Positions 15,468-23,361 are shown, numbered from the stretch's first letter. The stretch: 39,153 nt of DNA from Clostridia bacterium (GCA_017446155.1 JAFSRI010000021.1:1-39153), one strand, 5' to 3'. Notes: generated from the letters alone by a model not told the origin. Translations and numbers: made by a program.

Positions 15468-16103
15468 TCAACCTTTCAGCAGTTTATTTTTTGCGTTGTT
15501 TACGTGTTCCGTCATTTTCTTTTCGGCAAGCGGTGCGTTGTGACGTGAGATCGCTTCATATACCGCGCGATGTTCCGACACTGATTTTTCCGCGCGCCCG
15601 CTGTTTTCGATTGACGCCTTGCGATAACGCTGAACCTTATTGTGAAGTGGTTCAAGCGTGTCAAGAAGTACGTTGCTGCCGGAATAAAGATATATCAATT
15701 TGTGAAATTGGCTGTCCATCGCTTTTATTTTGTCCGAATCGTTTTTTGCCAGATAAAATTCTTGAAGTTCAATCGTTTCTTTGAGTTTTACAAGTTGTTC
15801 TTCCGTAATGTTTTCGGCGCATCTGTATGCTGCCAAGCCCTCTGTTCTCAACCTGATTTCCATAATATCGGCAAGGTCCTCTCTCGTTATTCCGAGAATT
15901 TCTATACCTTTGCCGGTTTCCTTTATCAGATGTTCCTGTTCGAGTTTTGTAAGCGCTTCTCGCACCGGGGTGCGGCTTACGCCGAGTTCACTGCACAGTT
16001 TCATTTCGGTCATAACGTCGCCGCGGGAGTATTTACCTGTCAAAATATCGCTTTCAAGCCGTTCAAAAACCTGATCGGCAAGTGAAAAATTTTTGTGTTC
16101 CAT
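15468..16103 (-). CDS. GntR-family transcriptional regulator with FCD domain
   Basis: A 211-residue regulator of the GntR FadR subfamily. Residues about 5-72 are the winged helix ('ILTGKYSRGDVMTE', 'LCSELGVSRTPVREALTKLEQEHLI'). The FCD domain (about 75-205) keeps the usual metal- or ligand-binding residues: 'MDSQFHKLI' (Asp, His), 'SEHRAVYEAI' (His) and 'KKMTEHV' (His). FCD proteins commonly bind a small acid; citrate, isocitrate or 2-oxoglutarate are reasonable candidates given the position between Re-citrate synthase and aconitase, but this is inference. I chose the ATG at 16103 because GAGGAA lies before it at normal distance. An in-frame TTG at 16109 would be only three bases from GAGG. 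The operator candidate is at 17537-17548. Confidence 0.92.
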   Translation of the reverse strand: MEHKNFSLADQVFERLESDILTGKYSRGDVMTEMKLCSELGVSRTPVREALTKLEQEHLIKETGKGIEILGITREDLADIMEIRLRTEGLAAYRCAENITEEQLVKLKETIELQEFYLAKNDSDKIKAMDSQFHKLIYLYSGSNVLLDTLEPLHNKVQRYRKASIENSGRAEKSVSEHRAVYEAISRHNAPLAEKKMTEHVNNAKNKLLKG

Positions 16104-16118
16104 ATGCAATTTCCTCGC

Positions 16119-17501
16119 TTACGTATTTTCCATGGGGAATTTACCGCCGGAAAACTTGTTAATCTTTTTTTCAAGTTCTTCCGTTGTCAACGCCGTTTCT
16201 CGTCCGCTTTCATACTCTTTGTCTATCTCGGCGCGTATCTCTTCTACTATTTTGCTTTTTTTGTCTACTGCCTGATCGCCTGAAAGGTTGTAATGGGCGT
16301 TTATCCAGTATGCAATACTTGCCGCGCCCGAATTTTTGCCAACCGTTACGACAGCCGATCTGTTGAGTATCTTCTTTGTATCAAATATATTATATATTTC
16401 CTCGTCTTTAAGCATTCCGTCGGCGTGAATGCCCGCCTTTGTGGTGTTGAAATTTTGCCCGACAAACGGCGTCATTGCCGGAATCGAGTATCCTATTTCA
16501 TTTTTAAAAAACTCGGCTATCTCGGTTATAACGTTCGGGTTCATCCCGTCCATAGAGCCGCGCAGGGAAGCATATTGCATAACCATAGCTTCAAGCGGAA
16601 CGTTGCCCGTTCGCTCTCCTATTCCAAGCAAAGAACAGTTGACGGCACTCGCTCCGTAAAGCCATGCGGTAGACGCGTTTGCAACAGCCATATAAAAATC
16701 GTTGTGTCCGTGCCATTCGAGCATCTCGCTCGGAACGTCAGAATATGCCTGCAAGCCGTAAACGATCCCGGCTACGCTTCTCGGAAGCGCCGCCTCTGTA
16801 TACGGCACGCCGTATCCCATCGTGTCACATGCTCTAATCCTTACCGGAATTCCCGCGTCACGCGACATTTTCATAAGCTCGTTTACAAACGGAACGACAA
16901 AACCGTAAAAGTCGGCTCGCGTAATGTCTTCCAGATGACAACGGGGCATAACACCCGCCTCGAACGCCTGTGCGACAGACGCAAGATACATATCCATAGC
17001 TTGCCGGCGCGTCATTTTCAGTTTTTTGAAAATATGATAGTCACTGCACGAAACAAGAATGCCTGTTTCGCTTATACCGAGGTCTTTTACGAGTTTAAAA
17101 TCTTCTTTATTTGCGCGTATCCACGTCGTAATTTCCGGAAAACGTAAACCAAGCTCTTGACAGCGGCGTATCGCCTCGCGGTCTTTTTCGCTGTATACGA
17201 AAAACTCTGTTTGACGTATTATTCCATACGGCCCGCCGAGCTTTGAAAGCAGGGAATACAACTTAACAATTTGCTCAACCGTATACGGCTCGACAGATTG
17301 CATCCCGTCGCGGAACGACGTATCTGTAATCCAAATTTCTTTCGGCATGCCTATCGGCACGCGTCTGTGGTTGAACGCGACCTTCGGCACTTCTTCATAA
17401 TTAAAAATATCCCTGTAAAGATTGGGATCTTTTATATCTTGAAGGGAATATTTGTATGTTTCGTCTTCAAGCAAATTACTTTTTTTGGAAAGTTCAAGCA
17501 T
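16119..17501 (-). CDS. Re-type citrate synthase (homocitrate synthase-related)
   Basis: A 460-residue protein of the HMGL-like/alpha-isopropylmalate synthase superfamily. A TIM barrel starts near 55 with 'TDTSFRDGMQSVEPY' (the metal-ligand block, Arg64 and Asp65). 'RACDTMGYGVP' and 'HGHNDFYMAVANAS' (metal histidines near 265-267) and 'GIGERTGNVPLEAM' follow, and the C-terminal part has 'AGIHADGM'. It lacks the regulatory LeuA domain. Its place at the head of an operon with aconitase and isocitrate dehydrogenase, its length near 450, and the absence of any citrate synthase GltA point to the Re-citrate synthase of Clostridium kluyveri type, which uses oxaloacetate and acetyl-CoA. Homocitrate synthase is the alternative, but the downstream genes lack homoaconitase features I could separate by eye. 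The start is ATG at 17501 with GAGGAA before it. Confidence 0.85.
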   Translation of the reverse strand: MLELSKKSNLLEDETYKYSLQDIKDPNLYRDIFNYEEVPKVAFNHRRVPIGMPKEIWITDTSFRDGMQSVEPYTVEQIVKLYSLLSKLGGPYGIIRQTEFFVYSEKDREAIRRCQELGLRFPEITTWIRANKEDFKLVKDLGISETGILVSCSDYHIFKKLKMTRRQAMDMYLASVAQAFEAGVMPRCHLEDITRADFYGFVVPFVNELMKMSRDAGIPVRIRACDTMGYGVPYTEAALPRSVAGIVYGLQAYSDVPSEMLEWHGHNDFYMAVANASTAWLYGASAVNCSLLGIGERTGNVPLEAMVMQYASLRGSMDGMNPNVITEIAEFFKNEIGYSIPAMTPFVGQNFNTTKAGIHADGMLKDEEIYNIFDTKKILNRSAVVTVGKNSGAASIAYWINAHYNLSGDQAVDKKSKIVEEIRAEIDKEYESGRETALTTEELEKKINKFSGGKFPMENT

Positions 17502-17536
17502 TTCATTCCTCCAAATATTTACGGCGAAAATGTATT

Positions 17537-17548
17537 ATTGTATACAAT
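17537..17548. promoter_or_regulatory. Candidate operator: perfect 12-bp palindrome at the citrate operon start
   Basis: ATTGTATACAAT is its own reverse complement. It overlaps the end of the -10 hexamer (17547-17552 on the minus strand) and the expected transcription start. TTGTATACAA-type sites are typical of FadR/FCD-subfamily GntR regulators, and the second gene of the operon encodes such a protein, so autoregulation is the natural reading. Binding is not shown. Confidence 0.6.
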
Positions 17549-17574
17549 TATACACAAACAGACCGAAATGTCAA
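17547..17574 (-). promoter_or_regulatory. Promoter of the citrate operon
   Basis: On the minus strand: perfect -35 TTGACA (17569-17574), 16-bp spacer, perfect -10 TATAAT (17547-17552). The palindrome at 17537-17548 covers the downstream edge, so a bound repressor would block it. Confidence 0.85.
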
Positions 17575-17631
17575 TATGGGTTTAAATATTTTATAAAAAA
17601 ACCGGAGAAAAAACCCGCGAAAAATAAAAAA

Positions 17632-17655
17632 AAGCGGCGCCTGTTGGCACCGCTT
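17632..17655 (-). terminator. Terminator, first copy of the duplicated tRNA-Gln end
   Basis: On the minus strand AAGCGGTGCC pairs with GGCGCCGCTT through one G-U pair (loop of four, AACA), followed by eight T residues then more T. It stands at the distal end of the duplicated tRNA segment and would stop tRNA-Gln transcripts that pass the terminator at 17769-17792. Confidence 0.8.
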
Positions 17656-17678
17656 ATGGCTGCGGAATAGGGATTCGA
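17632..17678 (-). repeat. 47-bp direct repeat, copy A (tRNA-Gln 3' end plus terminator)
   Basis: Matches 17769-17815 at 46 of 47 positions. It contains the terminator hairpin, the CCA, the discriminator, the acceptor 3' strand and part of the T-arm of tRNA-Gln. Beyond 17678 the match stops inside the T-arm, so this copy is only a 3' remnant, not a tRNA. Confidence 0.9.
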
Positions 17679-17768
17679 TTCTCGCGGCTCGACGCCGCTC
17701 GGTCAACGGCGGCTCTGACAGTCCGCCGGACTGTCATTCACTACCGCCTTTGTTCGAATCCGAATAAA
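17679..17768. other. GC-rich palindromic insert between the two tRNA-Gln repeats
   Basis: A 90-base segment, more GC-rich than its surroundings. It holds GCGGC-TCGAC-GCCGC (17684-17698) and a perfect 8-bp stem with a three-base loop, GACAGTCC-GCC-GGACTGTC (17717-17735), enclosed by GGCGG and CCGCC. A T-arm-like GTTCGAATCC lies on the plus strand near its right end. It has no reading frame worth calling. It looks like a small repeat or a non-coding mobile unit set between the two tRNA copies. Confidence 0.6.
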
Positions 17769-17792
17769 AAGCGGCGCCTATTGGCACCGCTT
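17769..17792 (-). terminator. Terminator of tRNA-Gln
   Basis: On the minus strand, one base after the TAA that follows the CCA, AAGCGGTGCC pairs with GGCGCCGCTT through one G-U pair (loop AATA), followed by TTTTTA. Confidence 0.85.
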
Positions 17793-17793
17793 A

Positions 17794-17867
17794 TGGCTGC
17801 GGAATAGGGATTCGAACCCCAACAAACAGAGTCAGAGTCTGTCGTGCTACCGTTACACAATTCCGCA
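17794..17867 (-). tRNA. tRNA-Gln (anticodon CTG)
   Basis: A 74-base gene including an encoded CCA (17794-17796) and discriminator G. The acceptor stem TGCGGAA/TTCCGCA is a perfect 7 bp. The anticodon stem ACAGA/TCTGT holds the loop CTCTGAC, giving anticodon CTG for the codon CAG. The T-arm is GGGGT-TCGAATC-type (GGGTTCGAATCCC). It has its own promoter and terminator. A glutaminyl-tRNA synthetase gene lies in this window at 28854-30506. Confidence 0.95.
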
Positions 17868-17878
17868 TCGCGGATATT

Positions 17879-17906
17879 AGTATATCACACTTGCGAAATT
17901 TGTCAA
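17879..17906 (-). promoter_or_regulatory. Promoter of tRNA-Gln
   Basis: On the minus strand: -35 TTGACA (17901-17906), 16-bp spacer, -10 TATACT (17879-17884), about eleven bases before the tRNA 5' end. Confidence 0.75.
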
Positions 17907-17967
17907 GATGTTTTTTCAATTTTTTAAAAAGAATTTTTGAAATATCACGGTGAAAATCGTGAAATCA

Positions 17968-19335
17968 TTATGCAGATTTGCGTTTTCTTAAAATGAATGC
18001 GCCGCCGATAAATGATGAAATTACCATAAACATAATACCCCCGCCGACAGCGGCGCCGCATCCGCGTTTTTTGTTATCGGTCGCAGGCGTCTGCGTTGTT
18101 TCTTTGTCGGTTTGGCTTGTCGTTGTATTCGTTGTGTTTATTGTTGATATTTTGTCTGACGAGGTCTCTGTCGTCGTTTGAATGATTGTGGTTTCAAATG
18201 AAGTCGCGGATGTTGCTTCCGTTGTCGTTTCGAGCGTCGGCGCAGTTTCCGTTGTCAGAGCGATTATCTCCGTTGTCGTTTCTTCGGTTTGAACGGTTGA
18301 CTCAACCGTCGTAGTTGACGTTTCCGTATTTATAGTTATAAAAGTAGTCGTTGAAGTTTCAACCGTTTCTTTTGTTGCATAAGGGTCGTAGATCGATCGT
18401 GACGTTGAGGAAGGGGATGTCTGTTTTGTCGTTTGAATTGGCACAACAGTCGTTGACGCGGTAGGTTGATAAATCGAAGAGGAGGAAGTATTTGTAATTA
18501 ACTGCGAGGTGGTTATGGTTGTGGTTTGTTTTGTGGTTTGGGTTGTGGTTTGGGTTGTCGTCGCCTTTGTTGTGTGCAGATAGTCGCACGCTTCATAAAG
18601 AATTTCCGAAATTTTTACATGCCCGGCAAGCGTCGGGTGAAAGTCGAGATCAAACAGGGAAGAACCGCCGTAAAAATAGTTGCTGTGGCCGTTCATTTCA
18701 GACGCAACGTCAATCAGATCCACATAAGAAAGCTTCCTTGAAGCAGAATACATGGAATTGTTAAGTTGATCGATAAAATAATCGAGCTGTCGCCCGACTG
18801 TCAATGCGCCGAGTCCGACAAGATACGGATTATAAAGCGTTTGAATACAAATTCTTGCGTTCGGTGCAAGTGAGTGCAGTTTTGAAAAGGCGGTTGAAAG
18901 ATTGCTTTCAAATTTTGTGTATATCGCTTTCATTGCCGCCGACATCTGATAGTCAGACGAAAAATAAGTCTGCAATTCGGGCAATACAACGCTGTAAAAA
19001 TTGTCTACACCTATAAGGTCATTGCCGCCGATTGATATTGTTATAAGCGACGCTTTTGCAAGTTGAGTTTTATTTGCCGATGAAATCGAATTTATAACGT
19101 TCACAAGTCCCGTGCTTGTCAGTCCGTCCTGCGCGAGATTTGTAACGCTCATGCCGAGCTTGTTTGCAAGCAAATACGGGTAAGCGTTCCCACGGTTGCT
19201 CAAACCATATCCCGCGGCGATTGAATCTCCGAAAGCAAAATAAACGTTTGAATAAGCCGCGGAACTGACCGATATAGCTACGGCGACTGAAAGAAATACG
19301 CCGATGATAAGTATTAAAGCAATAAATTTTTTCAT
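17968..19335 (-). CDS. Secreted SGNH/GDSL-type hydrolase with Thr-rich linker and Gly-Cys-Gly membrane anchor
   Basis: A 455-residue exported protein. A signal peptide covers 1-27. The SGNH hydrolase domain (about 30-245) has block I 'FGDSIAAGYG' with nucleophile Ser38, block III 'GGND' (103-106) and block V 'DFHPTLAGH' with Asp231 and His233. Esterase, lipase or polysaccharide deacetylase activity is possible; the substrate is not shown. Residues 248-420 are a low-complexity linker rich in Thr and Ser (many TTT, TTQT and ETTT runs), probably glycosylated or wall-spanning. It ends with 'KKRGCGAAVGG' (422-432), a hydrophobic helix and RKRKSA. No LPxTG motif. It has its own promoter; downstream is only a weak hairpin near 17947-17964. 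The anchor resembles the end of the Ig-domain protein at 5268. Confidence 0.9.
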   Translation of the reverse strand: MKKFIALILIIGVFLSVAVAISVSSAAYSNVYFAFGDSIAAGYGLSNRGNAYPYLLANKLGMSVTNLAQDGLTSTGLVNVINSISSANKTQLAKASLITISIGGNDLIGVDNFYSVVLPELQTYFSSDYQMSAAMKAIYTKFESNLSTAFSKLHSLAPNARICIQTLYNPYLVGLGALTVGRQLDYFIDQLNNSMYSASRKLSYVDLIDVASEMNGHSNYFYGGSSLFDLDFHPTLAGHVKISEILYEACDYLHTTKATTTQTTTQTTKQTTTITTSQLITNTSSSSIYQPTASTTVVPIQTTKQTSPSSTSRSIYDPYATKETVETSTTTFITINTETSTTTVESTVQTEETTTEIIALTTETAPTLETTTEATSATSFETTIIQTTTETSSDKISTINTTNTTTSQTDKETTQTPATDNKKRGCGAAVGGGIMFMVISSFIGGAFILRKRKSA

Positions 19336-19367
19336 AGATTATGCACCTTGTGTTTTTTCTTATTTAA

Positions 19368-19396
19368 ATAATAACCTTTAATATGAAATTTGTCAA
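19368..19396 (-). promoter_or_regulatory. Promoter of the SGNH hydrolase gene
   Basis: On the minus strand: -35 TTGACA (19391-19396), 17-bp spacer, -10 TATTAT (19368-19373). An AAGG-containing ribosome site lies before the ATG at 19335. Confidence 0.7.
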
Positions 19397-19622
19397 TAAT
19401 TAAGCCGAAAGTGTTTTTGTAAACAATTTTATGCATTTATCGAATACATATGTTTTAAATGATGATAAAACTGTCGGCTGAAACTTTCGATTTTTTTGAT
19501 TATATAAGAAAAATACCGTGCGTTATAATATTTGAAAAAGATAAAGAAAAATCATAAAATAGTTATTTTTCTGTAAAAAAGACGCCGTCGAAAAATAAAT
19601 TAAAAACATTTTTAAAAAAGTG
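19397..19622. other. AT-rich gene-free stretch upstream of the tRNA pair
   Basis: I see no gene or RNA here. The sequence is AT-rich with short copies of AGCCGAAAGT and its partial inverse (near 19402 and 19474-19490). These could form a weak long-range stem. Confidence 0.45.
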
Positions 19623-19651
19623 TTGACAAACGTGGCATTTAATGATAAAAT
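19623..19651 (+). promoter_or_regulatory. Promoter of the tRNA-Met/tRNA-Trp pair
   Basis: -35 TTGACA (19623-19628), 17-bp spacer, extended -10 TGA-TAAAAT (-10 at 19646-19651). The tRNA starts 23 bases downstream. Confidence 0.8.
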
Positions 19652-19673
19652 ATTACTCGCGCTAAACGCATAA

Positions 19674-19750
19674 GGGCCTTTAGCTCAGTTGGTTAGAGCA
19701 ACCGGCTCATAACCGGTCGGTCTGGGGTTCGAGTCCCTAAAGGCCCACCA
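19674..19750 (+). tRNA. tRNA-Met (anticodon CAT)
   Basis: A 77-base gene with encoded CCA and discriminator A. The acceptor stem GGGCCTT/AAGGCCC is perfect. The anticodon stem ACCGG/CCGGT holds the loop CTCATAA, giving anticodon CAT. The first base pair is G-C with a Watson-Crick top, and the anticodon stem lacks the three G-C pairs of an initiator. It is therefore an elongator-type Met tRNA, or an isoleucine tRNA with modified C34; sequence alone does not decide. It is followed directly by tRNA-Trp. Confidence 0.9.
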
Positions 19751-19826
19751 AGGGGCATAGCTCAGCTGGTAGAGCAGCGGTCTCCAAAACCGCGTGTCGT
19801 GAGTTCGATTCTTACTACCCCTGCCA
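19751..19826 (+). tRNA. tRNA-Trp (anticodon CCA)
   Basis: A 76-base gene with encoded CCA and discriminator G. The anticodon stem GCGGT/ACCGC holds the loop CTCCAAA, giving anticodon CCA. The acceptor stem AGGGGCA/TACCCCT is paired except for a C6-A67 mismatch, and the T-stem GTGAG/CTTAC contains a G-T pair. It begins on the base after tRNA-Met. Confidence 0.93.
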
Positions 19827-19827
19827 G

Positions 19828-19854
19828 AAAATCCTCGTTTTCACGAGGATTTTT
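19828..19854 (+). terminator. Terminator of the tRNA pair
   Basis: AAAATCCTCG pairs with CGAGGATTTT (10 bp) over a six-base loop, with further T residues, starting two bases after the tRNA-Trp CCA. Confidence 0.88.
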
Positions 19855-19885
19855 TAATGAGCAAATGTCATAAGACACACTTAAA

Positions 19886-19910
19886 CCGCTTGACAAAAGC
19901 GGCTTTTTGT
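19886..19910 (+). terminator. Second stem-loop with T-run after the tRNA pair
   Basis: CCGCTT pairs with AAGCGG over a five-base loop, followed by CTTTTTG. It could act as a backup terminator. Confidence 0.6.
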
Positions 19911-20005
19911 TTTTAAAAAAATAATGCAACAACATTTTCACCTCAAAACCATATGCAAAAATGATTATCTAAAACAAATATTTTCTTTTACACATCAAAA
20001 AGGAA

Positions 20006-20035
20006 TTGACAGTATTACCGATACAATGATATAAT
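20006..20035 (+). promoter_or_regulatory. Promoter of the pyrimidine-nucleoside phosphorylase gene
   Basis: -35 TTGACA (20006-20011), 18-bp spacer, extended -10 TGA-TATAAT (-10 at 20030-20035). The leader is short, about 25 bases. Confidence 0.78.
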
Positions 20036-20066
20036 TATTAAAAAATCATCGTAGGCGGTGTATGAT

Positions 20067-21365
20067 ATGAGGATGTACGATATTATCACAAAAAAGCGTG
20101 AGGGAGAAAAACTTTCGCGCGAAGAGATTGCGTTTTTCATAAAGGGTTTTACATCCGGTGAAATACCGGATTATCAAGCTGCGGCGCTGCTTATGGCGAT
20201 ATGTATTCGCGGCATGACGGACGAAGAGACCGTTGCGCTTACGGAAGAAATGGCAACGTCCGGAGATACGGTTGACCTATCGTGCCTGAAAAACACAGTC
20301 GATAAACACAGCACGGGCGGCGTGGGAGATAAAGTTTCGCTTGTTGTGGCGCCTCTTGTGGCATCTCTCGGCGCCACGGTCGCCAAAATGTCGGGAAGAG
20401 GTCTCGGGCATACGGGCGGAACGATAGACAAGCTCGAATCAATACCGGGATTTAAAACGGAAATATCGTCCGACGAGTTTTTTGAAATTGCAAAAAAGCA
20501 CGGAGTCGTCATCGTCGGTCAGTCGGGAAATCTCGACCCCGCCGACAAAAAGCTGTATGCTCTGCGCGACGTTACAGCCACCGTGCCCGCAATGCCGCTT
20601 ATTGCTTCAAGCATAATGAGCAAAAAGCTCGCCGCAGGCGCACATTCGATAGTGCTTGACGTAACGGTCGGTTCCGGGTCTTTCATGCCGGAATTTGATA
20701 TGGCGAGAGAGTTGGCTGAGAAAATGGTGAAGATAGGCAAGGCGGCAGGAAGAAATATAGCCGCGGTAATCACCGATATGGACGCACCGCTCGGTGTGTG
20801 CGTCGGCAATTCTCTTGAAGTGGGGGAAGCCGTTGAAATTCTGAAAGGGAAAGGTACGCAAGATTTACGCCAAGTTTGTGTTACGATAGGCGCCGAGATG
20901 CTATCACTTGCTCTTGGCGAGGAAATATCCGTTTGCCGCGAAAAATGCGAGAGAGCACTTGACGACGGAACGGCTTATGACAGGTTTAAGAAGATGGTCG
21001 CGGCACAGGGCGGAGATACGAGCTTTATCGATGACGCGTCAAAATTCCCGCGCGCGAAAAACATTATATCCGTTTATGCCGAAAGCGACGGATTCATTTA
21101 TCACATGAACACGTCGAAAATCGGCGAGATAAGCGTAGTAGCCGGCGCGGGACGCGAGAAAAAAGGTGATAAAATCGACTTTTCCGCAGGCATCGAGGTT
21201 TTGAAAAAAACCGGTGACTCAGTAAAAAAAGGCGACGTTATCGCGCGTATTCACACAAATAAAACCGGAATTGACGGCGTGCTCACATCCGAGTATCTCT
21301 CGGCTGTGGAGTTATCGGACAAGGCGCCGCAAAAACGGCCGCATATATGGGAAATCGTAAGATAG
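20067..21365 (+). CDS. pdp: Pyrimidine-nucleoside (thymidine) phosphorylase
   Basis: A 432-residue enzyme that splits thymidine, deoxyuridine or uridine with phosphate to base and (deoxy)ribose 1-phosphate. 'VDKHSTGGVGDK' (phosphate site, near 78-89) and 'KMSGRGLGHTGGTIDKLESIPGF' in short pieces (thymidine phosphorylase signature) are present. 'GQSGNLDPADKKLYALRDVT' and the C-terminal barrel-sandwich region with 'KKGDVIARIHTN' complete the family. The start 'MRMYDII' matches B. subtilis Pdp; GGCGGTG lies six bases before this ATG, whereas the GTG at 20058 would leave the site inside the frame. The gene is monocistronic. With deoC and deoD at 30583-31978 it makes a nucleoside-catabolism set that is split over the window. 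Confidence 0.95.
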   Translation: MRMYDIITKKREGEKLSREEIAFFIKGFTSGEIPDYQAAALLMAICIRGMTDEETVALTEEMATSGDTVDLSCLKNTVDKHSTGGVGDKVSLVVAPLVASLGATVAKMSGRGLGHTGGTIDKLESIPGFKTEISSDEFFEIAKKHGVVIVGQSGNLDPADKKLYALRDVTATVPAMPLIASSIMSKKLAAGAHSIVLDVTVGSGSFMPEFDMARELAEKMVKIGKAAGRNIAAVITDMDAPLGVCVGNSLEVGEAVEILKGKGTQDLRQVCVTIGAEMLSLALGEEISVCREKCERALDDGTAYDRFKKMVAAQGGDTSFIDDASKFPRAKNIISVYAESDGFIYHMNTSKIGEISVVAGAGREKKGDKIDFSAGIEVLKKTGDSVKKGDVIARIHTNKTGIDGVLTSEYLSAVELSDKAPQKRPHIWEIVR

Positions 21366-21460
21366 TCCGAACACTTTTATACATGCGTAAACACAGTAAA
21401 TTGAACTATTTTAAACCGAAATTTGAGCCATTTACTGCGGTAAAAATATAAAATTCCATA

Positions 21461-21496
21461 AAAAAACAGACCGAAATATTCGGTCTGCTTTTTGTT
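21461..21496. terminator. Bidirectional terminator between the phosphorylase and glyS
   Basis: CAGACCGAA pairs with TTCGGTCTG (9 bp, loop ATA) with an A-run before and a T-run after, between two converging genes. It probably serves both. Confidence 0.85.
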
Positions 21497-21500
21497 TTTA

Positions 21501-22916
21501 TCAAAATTCTATTTTCTTTTCGATATATTCTTTAAGTTTGTCTATCGGTATTCTTTCCTGGGTCATAGTGTCGCGATCGCGAACGGTCACGCAGTTGTCG
21601 GCGGGTGTGTTTTCGTCGCCTACGGTTTCAAAGTCAACCGTGATACAAATAGGCGTTCCTATTTCATCCTGACGGCGATAGCGTTTGCCGATGCTGCCCG
21701 CTTCGTCGTATTCGACGTTGAAATATTTTGCAAGTTCGTCGTGAATTTCCCACGCTTTTGCGCTGAGTTTCTTTGAAAGCGGAAGAACAGCGGCTTTTAC
21801 GGGCGCGAGTGCCGGGTGCAGATGAAGCACCGTGCGAACATCGTTCTTTTCGGCGTCGATCACTTCCTCGTCGTAAGCGTCGATGAGGAACGCAAGCAGA
21901 ACACGGCCGGCGCCGAGCGACGGCTCGATAACGTAAGGAATATATTTCTCGTTCGTTTCGGGATCGAAATATGAAAGATCCTGCCCGCTGTGAGTTTGAT
22001 GCTGTGTAAGGTCATAATCCGTTCTGTCGGCAATGCCCCAAAGCTCGCCCCAGCCGAACGGGAAGAGATATTCAAAATCGGTTGTGGCTTTTGAATAAAA
22101 AGCGAGTTCCTCTTTTTCATGGTCGCGCAAGCGGAGATTTTCCTCCTTCATGCCGAGATCAAGCAGCCATTTTCTGCAATAAGCGCGCCAATATTCAAAC
22201 CATTCGAGGTCTGTGCCCGGTTTGCAGAAAAATTCAAGTTCCATTTGTTCAAACTCTCTTATCCTGAAAAGGAAGTTTCCGGGTGTTATCTCGTTTCTGA
22301 ACGATTTGCCGATCTGTCCTACACCGAAAGGAATTTTCTTTCTTGTCGTTCTTTGAATGTTTTTGAAGTCAACGAATATGCCCTGTGCCGTTTCGGGGCG
22401 GAGATAAATTTCGGAGGAGGTGTCCTCGGTTACACCCTGATACGTTTTATACATCAGGTTGAATTTGCGTATATCGGTGAAATCCGACTTTCCGCATCCG
22501 GGGCAGGGTATCTGCTTTTCTTTTATATAAGCCACCATTTCGTCGTTTGTCATGGCTTCAACTGACATTTCGATTCCGTTTTCGGCGTTATAGTCCTCGA
22601 TGAGCTTGTCGGCGCGGTGACGCATTTTGCATCCGCGGCAGTCGATGAGAGGATCGGAAAATCCGCCGACGTGACCTGACGCCACCCATGTTTGAGGGTT
22701 CATCAAAATCGAGCTGTCAAGGCCGACGTTGTATTTGCTTTCCTGAACGAATTTTTTCCACCACGCGCGTTTAACGTTGTTGTTGAGCTCAACTCCGAGG
22801 GGGCCGTAGTCCCACGCGTTTGCAAGTCCGCCGTAAATTTCCGAGCCCGGATATACAAATCCGCGGTTTTTGCAGAGCGCGACGATCTTGTCCATTGTTT
22901 TCTTTGAATGTTCCAT
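21501..22916 (-). CDS. glyS: Glycyl-tRNA synthetase, single-chain type
   Basis: A 471-residue class II synthetase (GlyQS type), which charges tRNA-Gly. It has the N-terminal '[29 protein letters not shown]' region in short pieces. Two Cys pairs (Cys93/Cys96 and Cys138/Cys141) lie in the insertion and probably bind zinc. Motif 2 is '[31 protein letters not shown]', in short pieces, and motif 3 is '[14 protein letters not shown]' (the usual form is GVDR). The anticodon-binding domain follows to 471. Length fits the family. It is last in a minus-strand unit with the PfkB-like gene and ruvX. Confidence 0.96.
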   Translation of the reverse strand: MEHSKKTMDKIVALCKNRGFVYPGSEIYGGLANAWDYGPLGVELNNNVKRAWWKKFVQESKYNVGLDSSILMNPQTWVASGHVGGFSDPLIDCRGCKMRHRADKLIEDYNAENGIEMSVEAMTNDEMVAYIKEKQIPCPGCGKSDFTDIRKFNLMYKTYQGVTEDTSSEIYLRPETAQGIFVDFKNIQRTTRKKIPFGVGQIGKSFRNEITPGNFLFRIREFEQMELEFFCKPGTDLEWFEYWRAYCRKWLLDLGMKEENLRLRDHEKEELAFYSKATTDFEYLFPFGWGELWGIADRTDYDLTQHQTHSGQDLSYFDPETNEKYIPYVIEPSLGAGRVLLAFLIDAYDEEVIDAEKNDVRTVLHLHPALAPVKAAVLPLSKKLSAKAWEIHDELAKYFNVEYDEAGSIGKRYRRQDEIGTPICITVDFETVGDENTPADNCVTVRDRDTMTQERIPIDKLKEYIEKKIEF

Positions 22917-22935
22917 AGTGATTTTGCCTGTCCTT

Positions 22936-23361
22936 TTATTTTATATTTTTTTGATAGTCCATGTATGATTGAAGGATTATTTCAGCCGCCAATGTGTCCA
23001 CCGTGTCTTTGCGCTTTTTCCCGAAAACGCCCGTTTGTGTCAGTATTTCATGCGCTTGAACCGTCGTTCTCCTTTCGTCAAAAAACGTTATCGGAATATC
23101 GGTGTATTTTTTCAGCGTTTCGCCGAACGTCAAAGCCGCCTCGGCTCTCGGCCCGGCAGTGCCGTTCATGTTCAGTGGCTTTCCTATAACCAATAGCTCC
23201 GCGCCGATTTCTTTTGCCTTTTCCGCTATTTCAGCCGCGGCTTTTTCGGGGTTATAACTTTTTACGTTGCACCAACCGACGGCGGTAAGTCCCATCGCGT
23301 CCGAATATGCAAGGCCGGTTCGCGCGTCGCCGTAGTCTATACCTAAAATTTTCTTTACCAT
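22936..23361 (-). CDS. ruvX: RuvX/YqgF-family RNase H-fold nuclease
   Basis: A 141-residue protein of the YqgF/RuvX family, the putative Holliday junction resolvase also linked to 16S rRNA 5' end maturation. The catalytic Asp is in '[11 protein letters not shown]' (Asp8), and '[11 protein letters not shown]', 'FFDERRTT' (Glu) and '[13 protein letters not shown]' (Asp) are the other family blocks. The ATG overlaps the end of the upstream PfkB-like gene by seven bases. glyS follows 20 bases later. Confidence 0.95.
   Translation of the reverse strand: MVKKILGIDYGDARTGLAYSDAMGLTAVGWCNVKSYNPEKAAAEIAEKAKEIGAELLVIGKPLNMNGTAGPRAEAALTFGETLKKYTDIPITFFDERRTTVQAHEILTQTGVFGKKRKDTVDTLAAEIILQSYMDYQKNIK

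Noticed and set aside
17679..17768. A second complete tRNA gene between the tRNA-Gln repeats
   Set aside because: Only a T-arm-like GTTCGAATCC is visible on the plus strand. No acceptor, D-arm or anticodon arm can be assembled.
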